Shown: piece after piece, positions 42,241-50,657 of the stretch
Position numbering within the stretch: position 1 is the first letter of the stretch
How the letters are laid out: the number at the start of each line of letters is the position of its first letter
Source: Paenibacillus sp. FSL H7-0326
GTDB taxonomy: Bacteria > Bacillota > Bacilli > Paenibacillales > Paenibacillaceae
DNA length: 64,000 bases
Assembly: GCF_001955535.1 (NCBI RefSeq)
Contig: NZ_MPVN01000001.1
Location: 1,488,001-1,552,000, forward strand
Reading direction: 5' to 3'
Notes under the pieces: generated by a model
The model's database searches: none
Told to the model about the DNA's origin: nothing
The model's input: only the letters and a program-made list of their open reading frames with translations
Made by a program: the position numbers and the translations under genes

Positions 42241-44430
42241 TTACACTCTCTTGAACCGATGAAGCTCGCTGTGGAAGTCTCCCTTTTTGCTTCCCACCGA
42301 AATTCCTGCATACATCAGTGCATCACCACTGTATACGCCATCTCCATTAACAAGGGCATAATCACGATCCGGGTCCAATCCGGTCAGCTTGAGGCGGGCC
42401 AGCGGAGCATTAGGCTCTGCAAGAACACGGAAGTAGAATACAGCAACATCCACGCCGTCTGGTGATACGAACATCCAAGCGGTTTCATTGCCTTCAAACG
42501 GACTTAAGAGCCGGTAGAATACACCGAATTGCACAAGCTCACGGATTTCCTTATAGAGTTCAACTTGCGCAGCTACAACGGACTTCTCCTCATCTGTGAA
42601 CTTGGTCAGATCCAGCTCATAACCAAAATTACCGGACATTGCGACATTACCGCGAGTCTCAAGGGAAGTTGTACGTTCTACCTGGTGGTTAGGTACTGCT
42701 GAGATGTGCGAAGCCATCGCACTGACCGGATAAACAAGGCTTGTACCATATTGAATGCGAAGGCGGGATACCGCATCCGTATTATCGCTCGTCCAGGTCT
42801 GAGGCATGTAGTACAGCATCCCTGGATCGAAACGTCCACCGCCGCCGGAGCAGCTCTCGAACAGAATGTCAGGGAAAGCAGTGGTGATGCGTTCCATCAC
42901 ATCATATAGACCTAGCATATAACGATGTGCCGTCTCCTTCTGTCTCTCCGCAGGCAGCTGTGCAGAACCAATCTCCGTCATATTCCGGTTCATATCCCAC
43001 TTCACATAAGTAATCGGTGCACTTGATAAAATATCTGTAATCATACGAACGATTTCATCCTGTACATCCTTGCGTGACATATCGAGCACGAGCTGCTGTC
43101 TGCCCTCTGTCCGGCGTCTGTCCGGGACATGCAGACACCAGTCCGGATGTGCCTTATACAATTCGCTGTCCGGTGAGATCATCTCCGGCTCGAACCACAG
43201 ACCAAATTGCATTCCGGTATCGGTCACACGTTTCACAAGATGATCAAGTCCATCCGGCAGCTTCTTCTTGTCGACAACCCAATCTCCCAGCGAAGAGTTG
43301 TCGCTGTCACGATGACCGAACCAGCCGTCATCGAGAACAAATAGTTCGATGCCAAGCTCTTTGCCGGCTGCCGCAATACTCTCGATCTTGTCTGCATTGA
43401 AATTGAAATACGTCGCTTCCCAGTTGTTAACCAGAATTGGACGCTGCTGATCTCTGAATTTCCCGCGGGCTAATCTCTCCCGATACAAGGCATGGTAGCT
43501 GCGTGACATCCCGCCAAGACCTTGATCGGAATATACCATGACGACTTCTGGTGTTTGGAATGACTCTCCTGGTGTGAGCTGCCACCCAAACTCAAATGGA
43601 TTAATACCAAGGGACATTCTCGTCGTCTTGAACTGATCCACTTCTGCCGCTGCTACGAAGCTTCCACTGTACACAAGGCTGAAGCCAAACACTTCACCGG
43701 ACACTTCCGTTGCTCCAGGGGTAAGAAGCGCTGCAAATGGGTTCTGCTGATGTGAGCTGGATCCGCGGCGGCTTTCGACACTTTGCGTGCCCACTGTCAG
43801 CGGCTTGCGGATAATTTCCCGCTCCCTGACCCAAGCACCTGATAACTGAAGCCACTCGTAATCCGCATGTGGAAAATCAATACTTGCGCTCAGTGCACGC
43901 AAAATTTCACTGGTCGCATCGCCTGTATTCGTGATCCGGGCAGAGCGGGTAATCGCATTATACTGATGGTAGGCAGTATAGCTAAGTTCAAGCTTGATTC
44001 CCGCAATCGCATCCTCAAGCTGAATGATCAACGTATCTGCTTCTTCCTCTTGCTCTACATAAGTCTGCGGAAGACCTTCTAGCTGCGGCTTCCCGCGCAC
44101 AATGCTGTGGCCTGTATATAAGAACTCGGTTACCGTGGAACCGTTTGCTTGTTTCAATTGAAGTGCCGGATTTCTAAAATCACTCGTACCGTATACCGGG
44201 TATTCCTGCGGCAGTGTATCAAAGGATATTGTCCGGTCCTCAGGCACGGGATTGGGGCTAAAGGAGGAGCGCTCCTGACGCACCTGAAGCCAGCTTAAGT
44301 CACCGTGTCTTAATTTTTTTCCATAATAGAGATGAGTCAAATGTCCTGTAGGCATGACTTGAAATACATAACTTGCTTCTACGGTTTGCAGATGGAATAA
44401 TCGCTTTTCCTCGGTATAGAAAATCCCCAT
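42241..44430 (-). CDS. GH36 alpha-galactosidase
   Basis: About 729 residues. N-terminal beta-sandwich, central (beta/alpha)8 barrel and C-terminal beta domain. Catalytic residues: nucleophile Asp in YVKWDMNRNMTE and acid/base Asp in the ESCSGGGGRFDPGML segment; LFVLDDGWFGHRD is also a family hallmark. No signal peptide, so it is cytoplasmic and acts on imported alpha-galactosides such as melibiose or raffinose. ATG at 44430 (MGIFYTEEKRL) lies 5 bp after GGAGGG; an in-frame Met at 44508 would have no ribosome binding site. Monocistronic; no transporter adjacent. Confidence 0.94.
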   Translation of the reverse strand: MGIFYTEEKRLFHLQTVEASYVFQVMPTGHLTHLYYGKKLRHGDLSWLQVRQERSSFSPNPVPEDRTISFDTLPQEYPVYGTSDFRNPALQLKQANGSTVTEFLYTGHSIVRGKPQLEGLPQTYVEQEEEADTLIIQLEDAIAGIKLELSYTAYHQYNAITRSARITNTGDATSEILRALSASIDFPHADYEWLQLSGAWVREREIIRKPLTVGTQSVESRRGSSSHQQNPFAALLTPGATEVSGEVFGFSLVYSGSFVAAAEVDQFKTTRMSLGINPFEFGWQLTPGESFQTPEVVMVYSDQGLGGMSRSYHALYRERLARGKFRDQQRPILVNNWEATYFNFNADKIESIAAAGKELGIELFVLDDGWFGHRDSDNSSLGDWVVDKKKLPDGLDHLVKRVTDTGMQFGLWFEPEMISPDSELYKAHPDWCLHVPDRRRTEGRQQLVLDMSRKDVQDEIVRMITDILSSAPITYVKWDMNRNMTEIGSAQLPAERQKETAHRYMLGLYDVMERITTAFPDILFESCSGGGGRFDPGMLYYMPQTWTSDNTDAVSRLRIQYGTSLVYPVSAMASHISAVPNHQVERTTSLETRGNVAMSGNFGYELDLTKFTDEEKSVVAAQVELYKEIRELVQFGVFYRLLSPFEGNETAWMFVSPDGVDVAVFYFRVLAEPNAPLARLKLTGLDPDRDYALVNGDGVYSGDALMYAGISVGSKKGDFHSELHRFKRV

Positions 44431-44537
44431 ATTTCCCTCCATGGTCTCCACTGTTTCCAGCTTATCGGCTATCATTCGTAAGATGAATAACAGCGCTTTC
44501 AACAACATGAGACATCTTTTTATTTTTTTCTCTCATC

Positions 44538-44566
44538 AGTATAGATTTCTCTAGAGCGGAATGCAA
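44538..44566 (-). promoter_or_regulatory. Promoter of the GH36 gene
   Basis: Minus strand TTGCAT (44561-44566), 17 bp spacer, TATACT (44538-44543). It gives a leader of about 100 nt to the start at 44430. Confidence 0.65.
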
Positions 44567-44631
44567 TGAATTATCTTCGTCTCTTGTTAGCGGTTTCAAC
44601 TAAAAAAAGTACCAATCCCGTTAATATCCTG

Positions 44632-44676
44632 AAAAAAAAGAGAGTGCACGGCCTATATAAGACCATGCCCTCTCTT
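44632..44676 (-). terminator. Terminator after endoA
   Basis: AAGAGAG/CTCTCTT stem with GCACGG/CCATGC-type inner pairing, eight T on the minus strand. Confidence 0.85.
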
Positions 44677-44690
44677 CACTCGAACAGTAA

Positions 44691-45041
44691 TTAGAAATCA
44701 ATTAATCCCAGACTGATCTGTAGAGCTTCACCCACAAGCTTCATCGTATCATCATCCAGATGCGTAATCTTGTCAGTTAGGCGCTGTTTGTCAATCGTTC
44801 TAATCTGTTCGAGCAACACAACAGAATCCCGATCAAAACCGTGCAGTTCTGCATCAATTTCCACGTGGGTCGGCAGCTTCGCCTTCTGAATCTGAGCCGT
44901 AATGGCCGCAACGATACAAGTAGGACTAAAGCGGTTGCCAATATCATTCTGGATCACAAGCACCGGTCTGACTCCCCCTTGCTCGGAACCGACAACGGGT
45001 GAAAGATCCGCAAAAAAAACGTCGCCGCGTTTAACGATCAA
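44691..45041 (-). CDS. ndoA: MazF-family mRNA interferase EndoA (NdoA)
   Basis: 116 residues, nearly identical in layout to Bacillus Endo[34 protein letters not shown] with the RP and QND motifs, [15 protein letters not shown] and the C-terminal LGLIDF. A ribosome-independent endoribonuclease that cleaves mRNA at specific short motifs (UACAU in Bacillus). ATG at 45041 is 4 bp after the antitoxin stop, so the two are coupled. Part of ydcC-alr-endoAI-endoA, a conserved chromosomal block. Confidence 0.96.
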   Translation of the reverse strand: MIVKRGDVFFADLSPVVGSEQGGVRPVLVIQNDIGNRFSPTCIVAAITAQIQKAKLPTHVEIDAELHGFDRDSVVLLEQIRTIDKQRLTDKITHLDDDTMKLVGEALQISLGLIDF

Positions 45042-45044
45042 TGT

Positions 45045-45344
45045 TTACACCCCGCTCACTAAGCGGCCCAGAGTGCTGTCTGCATCATCCTCCGCGTGAA
45101 AAGCTTCAGAAGCCATGGTCAAATTAATCTTGGCCATTTCCATATAGCCGCGCTGCATCGACTCCCGGATATAACGCTTCTTCCGTTCGTTTAAATACAG
45201 CTTCATGGCTTGCCTGATGAATTCACTGCGGTTCGAATTCTCCATTGCTACAATACCATCTACTTCCTGTAAGAGATGATCCGGCAAACTAATCATAATC
45301 CGTTTGGTGTTCTGTACATTGGTCAAGTTCTCTTCCACCCCCAC
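45045..45344 (-). CDS. EndoAI antitoxin (CopG/RHH family)
   Basis: 99 residues. The ribbon-helix-helix region is TKRIMISLPDHLLQEVDGIVAMENSNRSEFIRQAM, and the C-terminal RGYMEMAKINLTMASEAFHAEDDADSTLGRLVSG matches the toxin-binding tail of Bacillus EndoAI (YdcD). It neutralises EndoA and may repress its own operon. The start is uncertain: GTG at 45344, GTG at 45338 and a TTG nearer the RHH domain all fall within a G-rich ribosome binding region. Confidence 0.93.
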   Translation of the reverse strand: MGVEENLTNVQNTKRIMISLPDHLLQEVDGIVAMENSNRSEFIRQAMKLYLNERKKRYIRESMQRGYMEMAKINLTMASEAFHAEDDADSTLGRLVSGV

Positions 45345-45553
45345 ACAAAACCTTACGCCACTGTGAACCAGTATAACGTTATTTAAGGAAATTTATACAA
45401 GAGGATATATATGCCCCGCGTATATCAACTATGCATTACTCATTATAAACGGTATGATATGATACGTACATCATCCATTTTGCGAATAACTACACTTTTC
45501 GCGGACATTAGACGAAAATCCTCTTTTCAAAAGCGAAAAATTTCCGGAAAATT

Positions 45554-46750
45554 TTAGGATAAGAGAGAGTTTACTCGAGATATGACTTGACCGGACCTCA
45601 TGTACACACGCGGAATTCGATTCGCCAGCATACAGATCACTTCATAGTTAATGGTACCCAGCTTGGAGGCCAGTTCGTCGGCACTAATGGTACTGCCCAT
45701 CTGCTGACCGATGATAACAACCTCTTCACCTGCTTTAATATCTTCCTGTTCTTCATTTAACGATTGTAATGACACCATACACTGATCCATGCAGATCGTA
45801 CCAACGACTGGAACGCGGCGTCCGCGTACTAATACTTCTACCTTACCGCCGAGCATACGTGAGAAACCGTCTGCATATCCGATAGGCAAGGTTCCAATCT
45901 TCTCGTCCTTGGACGAGTAGTATCTTGTTCCATAACTTATACCCCAGTGTTCAGGAACCTCTTTTACGTATACAATCTTCGTCGTAAGTGTCAGCACTGG
46001 GAGCAAGTGAACCGCATTATGATCAACCTCGGCTGACGGATATAATCCGTACAGGCTGATGCCTATCCGAACCATGTCCAGACTCAGCGTCGGTGTATCA
46101 ATTGCAGCTGCACTATTCCCCGTATGTATGATTGGGATGCTGTAGCCCTGATTTCGCAGTGCACTCACCACATCCATAAATCGTTGGTACTGTATAAGTG
46201 TATAGGCTTTATCCTCTTCGTCCGCCTTGGCAAAATGGGTATATGCCCCTTCAAGCATGACATAAGATAATCGTTTCAAGCGCTGAGCATAATGCTCGGC
46301 ATCTTCCGCTGTGATGACACCTAATCGTCCCATTCCACTATCAATCTTGAGATGGACCTTCAATAGGTTATCCTGATGATCATCCAATGCGAAAGGTTCG
46401 AGAGCTTCAATACTCTGCAGCACCTCTTCACTAAACACTGTAACCGTAATTTGGTGCTTGTAAGCAACCTCAATACCTTCCGGCGGTGTATATCCCATTA
46501 CCAGAATCGGCGAGCGAATACCTGCCTGTCTGAGTTCAAGCGCTTCATCCAGAAAGGCAACGTTCAGATAGTCCACATCCAGCCGTTCCAGCTCTTTTGC
46601 AATTTCCACTGCTCCATGGCCATAGGCGTTAGCCTTCACACATGCACTGAAGAGCACACCTTCTGGCAATACGTTACGAAAACGATCCACATTATGTCTT
46701 AAATGATCCAAGTTGATTTCAGCTTGGGTCGGGCGATACTGTCCTTGCAC
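45554..46750 (-). CDS. alr: Alanine racemase (PLP-dependent)
   Basis: 398 residues. The PLP-binding Lys39 in ACVKANAYGHG and the catalytic Tyr in WGISYGTRYYS are present, and the two-domain barrel/beta architecture is full length. It interconverts L- and D-alanine for peptidoglycan in the cytoplasm. GTG at 46750 with AAGGTGA upstream. A good promoter lies at 46799-46827. It precedes the EndoAI/EndoA pair as in Bacillus. Confidence 0.96.
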   Translation of the reverse strand: MQGQYRPTQAEINLDHLRHNVDRFRNVLPEGVLFSACVKANAYGHGAVEIAKELERLDVDYLNVAFLDEALELRQAGIRSPILVMGYTPPEGIEVAYKHQITVTVFSEEVLQSIEALEPFALDDHQDNLLKVHLKIDSGMGRLGVITAEDAEHYAQRLKRLSYVMLEGAYTHFAKADEEDKAYTLIQYQRFMDVVSALRNQGYSIPIIHTGNSAAAIDTPTLSLDMVRIGISLYGLYPSAEVDHNAVHLLPVLTLTTKIVYVKEVPEHWGISYGTRYYSSKDEKIGTLPIGYADGFSRMLGGKVEVLVRGRRVPVVGTICMDQCMVSLQSLNEEQEDIKAGEEVVIIGQQMGSTISADELASKLGTINYEVICMLANRIPRVYMRSGQVISRVNSLLS

Positions 46751-46798
46751 CCGCAGTCACCTTCCCTGATTTACATTTCCACTACAGCAATAAGTCTT

Positions 46799-46827
46799 AT
46801 CGTATAAAACAGGGAGACCGCTGTCAA
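46799..46827 (-). promoter_or_regulatory. Promoter of alr
   Basis: Minus strand TTGACA (46822-46827), 17 bp spacer, TACGAT (46799-46804). Confidence 0.7.
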
Positions 46828-47089
46828 ATACAGGTGTTTCTAATTATGGAACCTTTAAAAAAGAGGATACACTCATAACATACCCAATACCTTCACAGAT
46901 AAAAATCCTGGAGTTATTTTCGCACAATTAAAAGTATTTCCATTACTCATTCTTCCAGCAGACCGATGGAGCGTTCCACAAAGAGGCGAACAGCCGTTAT
47001 TTTACGGAAGACATCCATAAATAACGGCTTGATTTATTATATTACATATAAAATGATTTGGTTCTTAGTAATAAGCAGACGCTGCCTAA
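46828..47089. other. Intergenic region between ydcC and alr, with one hairpin
   Basis: No gene seen. An 11-bp inverted repeat AGCCGTTATTT/AAATAACGGCT at 46992-47029 lies about 60 bp past the ydcC stop; its T tail is poor on the minus strand, so its role as ydcC terminator is only possible. Confidence 0.45.
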
Positions 47090-48328
47090 TTATTTACCCG
47101 TTTGATCCTGCATTGAAGCAGCGATTTTCACCATTTCGGATTCCGGCAGATCATCGCTCGTAATTCTATATTCCATTCCCTCATCAAACCAGGTCAGCGT
47201 TCTCGGCAGTTCCGTTGTAATCATCCCAATTGTGAATCCGAGATCGACTGGGCTCGTTACCGCATAGGAGGATGCACGGTCCTGAGGTCTTGCTTCTATA
47301 ATGGTATAATTATATGTTCCTTCGAATCGAAGCATAACTGCGTAATCATCCTCTGTCTCCATAATGGTCGGCTCGCCTTTGAAATCGACACCTTCCGGCA
47401 GATAGGTAGGCTCGATCACGCCGAAGTCTCCAAGCTCAGGAATATCGATAGCACCCGTTGTTTCATCTGTAGCTTCAGGTGACTCAGCTGCATCATTCGC
47501 AGGAGCTTGTTCGTTGTTCACCTCAGCACCCGGGGCATTCGCCTCTGGAGTTCCTGATTCGGTTCCTGGGTCTGTCTCCCCTGCATTGTCTTCCGGAGTT
47601 GTAACCTCCTCGTTGACTTGCGGAACGGCTTCACCGCTCTCGCTGTCGCTAGGCTCGGTAATCGTACCTTCGGCAGGTGCTTGACTTTGACCTGCATTTG
47701 CAGACATATTCTTCTGCATATCAAAGGCTTCTTTCTCGAATTTCGTACCAAACTCAAATTTGTCAAACTTCACATCCACTACGACCTTCGCATTGGCATC
47801 CGATACAGATACCTGCTTCGGAGCATAGTCCGCTTTGTTCAGCCAAATTTTTTGGCGTACAAGGGAATGCGTATTGTAGTTGGCAGCGACATCAAAAACA
47901 TAGCTTTCTTCCTCATCGACAAACTGACGCGTGTTGTCTCCAATAATGCTGCGAACCAGTGTTTCATACAGATACACTTGACCCTGGTTATCCGGCCAGT
48001 CGCTTTGGAAGCGGAAGCTCTTGTTCAGACTAGGTGTGAGAACGAATACTCCATCATCATTACGCAGGACGATCTGAGTGATGTCCTTCTTGGCATTTGT
48101 CAGCGCAATACGGTAATACGAAGGCTTTTGGTGCCATACTTCAACTTTGTACTCCTGAGGCGCCTCTCCTGAATAGAGGGTCATTACACCTGATCCCTGA
48201 TAACTCTCAAGACCACCCACGACTTCGTTCAAATCCTTTACTACTGAATCTGCATCCTTTGGTCCACAAGCCGCAAGCAGACCCGAAAAGCACAGAACCA
48301 TGGCTAGAACCCATGATATCCGGCGCAT
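47090..48328 (-). CDS. ydcC: YdcC-like lipoprotein (LolA-like plus DUF4367 domain)
   Basis: About 412 residues: signal peptide with lipobox SGLLAACGPK, an N-terminal LolA-like domain (about 20-215), an acidic low-complexity linker rich in Glu, Pro, Thr and Ala (about 220-300) and a C-terminal DUF4367-like domain (IPELGDFGVIEPTYLPEGVDF onward). In Bacillus the homologue is a sporulation-associated membrane lipoprotein beside alr. ATG at 48328 (MRRISWVLAM) has AAAGGGGATG upstream; the in-frame Met at 48370 is rejected. The linker makes it longer than the Bacillus protein. Biochemical role unknown. Confidence 0.87.
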   Translation of the reverse strand: MRRISWVLAMVLCFSGLLAACGPKDADSVVKDLNEVVGGLESYQGSGVMTLYSGEAPQEYKVEVWHQKPSYYRIALTNAKKDITQIVLRNDDGVFVLTPSLNKSFRFQSDWPDNQGQVYLYETLVRSIIGDNTRQFVDEEESYVFDVAANYNTHSLVRQKIWLNKADYAPKQVSVSDANAKVVVDVKFDKFEFGTKFEKEAFDMQKNMSANAGQSQAPAEGTITEPSDSESGEAVPQVNEEVTTPEDNAGETDPGTESGTPEANAPGAEVNNEQAPANDAAESPEATDETTGAIDIPELGDFGVIEPTYLPEGVDFKGEPTIMETEDDYAVMLRFEGTYNYTIIEARPQDRASSYAVTSPVDLGFTIGMITTELPRTLTWFDEGMEYRITSDDLPESEMVKIAASMQDQTGK

Positions 48329-48472
48329 GACATCATCCCCTTTAACACTGATTTCAACTGATTGATACATGTTTATGAGGGACTTGTTCGATTTATGCAG
48401 ACTGGCCTGACAAGCATGACAAACATATTTTTAAAGCAATGAAATCCTTGGTTAGAGGGGAAAGAATCCATC

Positions 48473-48497
48473 AAAAAAAAGAGCCCCTGAGGGCTCT
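48473..48497 (-). terminator. Terminator of the GbsR-like gene
   Basis: GAGCCC-CTGA-GGGCTC with eight T on the minus strand. Confidence 0.85.
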
Positions 48498-48515
48498 GCG
48501 TATGCTGTGCTGCTG

Positions 48516-49079
48516 CTACTTAAGATCTTCTTCCTTAGGAACCAGTTCAAAGATTTTTTCCGATTCCATCGTATCAATGAGACGATTCAGCCACTTGTAA
48601 TAAGCCACAGCTGCCTTCATCTTCTCCATATCCTGAATAAGGACCTCCTTCAGAGGTTCGTCATCCTGATGCGCTCTGAGCATACGCTCAATCTCTTCAA
48701 TGGCCTTCTTGAAAGAAAGCAGATTACTCTCCGCCGCTTTTCTCCATTTGATCGCAAAATAGTCCGTAAACGTCTGATGCCAGTCGTATTCAACCTCATA
48801 TTGATCTTTACGGGACCCCTTGCTCCATACCTTATTCACCATCTTCATATCAAGGAGATTACGTACGCCTGTACTCATGCTGGTCTTGCTCATTTCCATC
48901 TCTCGTCCCATATCATCCAGCGTCATCGGCTTATCGGCAAAAAAAAGCAGTCCATATAAATGTCCGGAAGAGGAGCTGAGTCCATACAAGTCCATATTTT
49001 TACCAACGGTTTGGATTACGCGCTTGCGAATATTCATTAGTTTGTCTTGCTGCTGTTCATTTAATTGGTCCAAGCTCAT
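48516..49079 (-). CDS. GbsR/MarR-type regulator of betaine transport
   Basis: 187 residues with the GbsR layout: winged HTH (SSGHLYGLLFFADKPMTLDDMGREMEMSKTSMSTGVRNLL) and a C-terminal helical dimerisation region. GbsR-like proteins sense choline or glycine betaine and repress uptake/synthesis genes. ATG at 49079 has GGGAGG upstream. It is divergent from the betaine transporter operon, so it is the probable repressor. Its operator is not obvious in the 372-bp gap. Confidence 0.88.
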   Translation of the reverse strand: MSLDQLNEQQQDKLMNIRKRVIQTVGKNMDLYGLSSSSGHLYGLLFFADKPMTLDDMGREMEMSKTSMSTGVRNLLDMKMVNKVWSKGSRKDQYEVEYDWHQTFTDYFAIKWRKAAESNLLSFKKAIEEIERMLRAHQDDEPLKEVLIQDMEKMKAAVAYYKWLNRLIDTMESEKIFELVPKEEDLK

Positions 49080-49344
49080 GCTTGCAACCTCCCATTCTAA
49101 ATCGTCAGGTATTAAAAAGAGTCAAGATAAGAGGTCTTATTCTCTCACCGACATAAACTGAATCCATTCAGGACAAAATATAGGCACCTAAACATAACAT
49201 GATCTATTTTAGAAAAAGCATCACTAAAAGTAAAGAAACGACAGCCCTAGATTGACATCAAAAAACAACATTAAACCTTGATGTGACAGCACTTCTAACA
49301 TCGTACAGTTTTTTCTGTACATACTTTACGTTCTGAATGTTCGT

Positions 49345-49373
49345 TTGAAATTATACATTTTATTTGTTACACT
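49345..49373 (+). promoter_or_regulatory. Promoter of the betaine transporter operon
   Basis: TTGAAA (49345-49350), 17 bp spacer, TACACT (49368-49373). The rest of the 49080-49451 gap is AT-rich and shows no gene. Confidence 0.6.
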
Positions 49374-49451
49374 GGCAAAGGCTTATGTTCAGAAAACAAG
49401 CTTCACAGCGTGTATATCCGCTCTGCAAGCTAAAAATAAAGGAGTGTACCT

Positions 49452-50657
49452 ATGACCATTCTGGAAGTCAGAAACGTCAGCAAGCTGTTTGGTCCCGGCG
49501 CAAGCGAGGGCGCAAAGCTGCTCAGTCAAGGCTGGGACAAGAAACGGCTGGCCACAGAAAAAGGAATCACTGTTGGTGTGAACCAAGTCAATATGGAAAT
49601 TAAGCAGGGAGAAATCTTTGTGATTATGGGCTTGTCCGGAAGCGGAAAGTCTACTCTAGTGCGAATGCTAAATCGCTTGATTGAACCCACCTCCGGTGAA
49701 ATTCTTGTTCATGGCAAGGATCTTCGCAAGATGAACAAAGAACAGCTCCGTGAAGTGAGAAGAAAAACAATCAGCATGGTGTTCCAGAGCTTTGCGCTTC
49801 TGCCGCACCGTACCGTGCTGGATAACGTAGAATATGGACTTGAAATTCAAAAAGTGGATAAATCCGTTCGTACCGAAAAAGCCAAAGAAGCTTTGGCGCT
49901 TGTCGGCCTCAAAGGCTGGGAAGACAAGCTGCCAAGTGAGCTGAGTGGTGGTATGCAGCAGCGTGTGGGTCTCGCCAGAGCACTGGCCAATGATCCTGAA
50001 GTCATGCTCATGGATGAAGCCTTCAGTGCGCTTGACCCTCTGATCCGCCGTGATATGCAGGACGAGCTGCTCGAGCTGCAGGATCGGATGAAGAAAACCA
50101 TTGTCTTCATTACACATGATCTGGATGAAGCGCTCCGTATCGGGGACCGAATTGCACTGATGAAAGACGGTGCAGTAGAACAGATTGGAACACCGGAAGA
50201 AATCATGATTCAGCCAGCGAACTCGTTCGTCGCACGATTTGTGGAGGATGTGGATCTGTCGAAGGTTCTGACTGCTGCTCATGTTATGCGCAGACCAGAG
50301 ACCATTACTCTGGATCGTGGACCTCGTGTTGCTCTTGAGCTCATGCGTGAAAGAGGGATCTCGAACTTATTCGTTATTGACCGTTCGAAGAAGCTGCTCG
50401 GCGTTATTACTGCTGAAGACGCTGCACGTGCTTCTAAGGATGGACAAACCATTCAGGATATTCTAATCACCGATGGTCCTCAAGTACCGCCGGAAACGCT
50501 TATGAATGAACTGTTCGAAATTACGAGCTCTGCGAAGGTTCCCCTTGCCGTCGTTAATGAGAATGGAAGACTGGAAGGCGTTATTGTGAGAGGAGCACTC
50601 CTCGGAGCGCTTGGTGGAGAAGTATCTGCAACGAAGGAGGAATCTATAAATGCCTAA
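49452..50657 (+). CDS. opuAA: Glycine betaine/proline ABC transporter ATPase with tandem CBS domains (OpuAA/ProV)
   Basis: 401 residues. Walker A GLSGSGKST, signature LSGGMQQRVGLARAL, Walker B VMLMDEAFSALDPL, then two CBS domains (about 275-395: MRRPETITLDRGPRVALELM and VPPETLMNELFEITSSAKV). The N-terminal FGPGASEGAKLLSQGWDKKRL is typical of OpuAA. CBS domains of such ATPases sense ionic strength or c-di-AMP in other Firmicutes. ATG at 49452, overlapping the next gene by 8 bp. Confidence 0.95.
   Translation: MTILEVRNVSKLFGPGASEGAKLLSQGWDKKRLATEKGITVGVNQVNMEIKQGEIFVIMGLSGSGKSTLVRMLNRLIEPTSGEILVHGKDLRKMNKEQLREVRRKTISMVFQSFALLPHRTVLDNVEYGLEIQKVDKSVRTEKAKEALALVGLKGWEDKLPSELSGGMQQRVGLARALANDPEVMLMDEAFSALDPLIRRDMQDELLELQDRMKKTIVFITHDLDEALRIGDRIALMKDGAVEQIGTPEEIMIQPANSFVARFVEDVDLSKVLTAAHVMRRPETITLDRGPRVALELMRERGISNLFVIDRSKKLLGVITAEDAARASKDGQTIQDILITDGPQVPPETLMNELFEITSSAKVPLAVVNENGRLEGVIVRGALLGALGGEVSATKEESINA

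Noticed and set aside
44691..45344. EndoA/EndoAI pair as an acquired mobile toxin-antitoxin system
   Set aside because: The order ydcC-alr-endoAI-endoA is the conserved chromosomal arrangement of Bacillales, not a mobile module.
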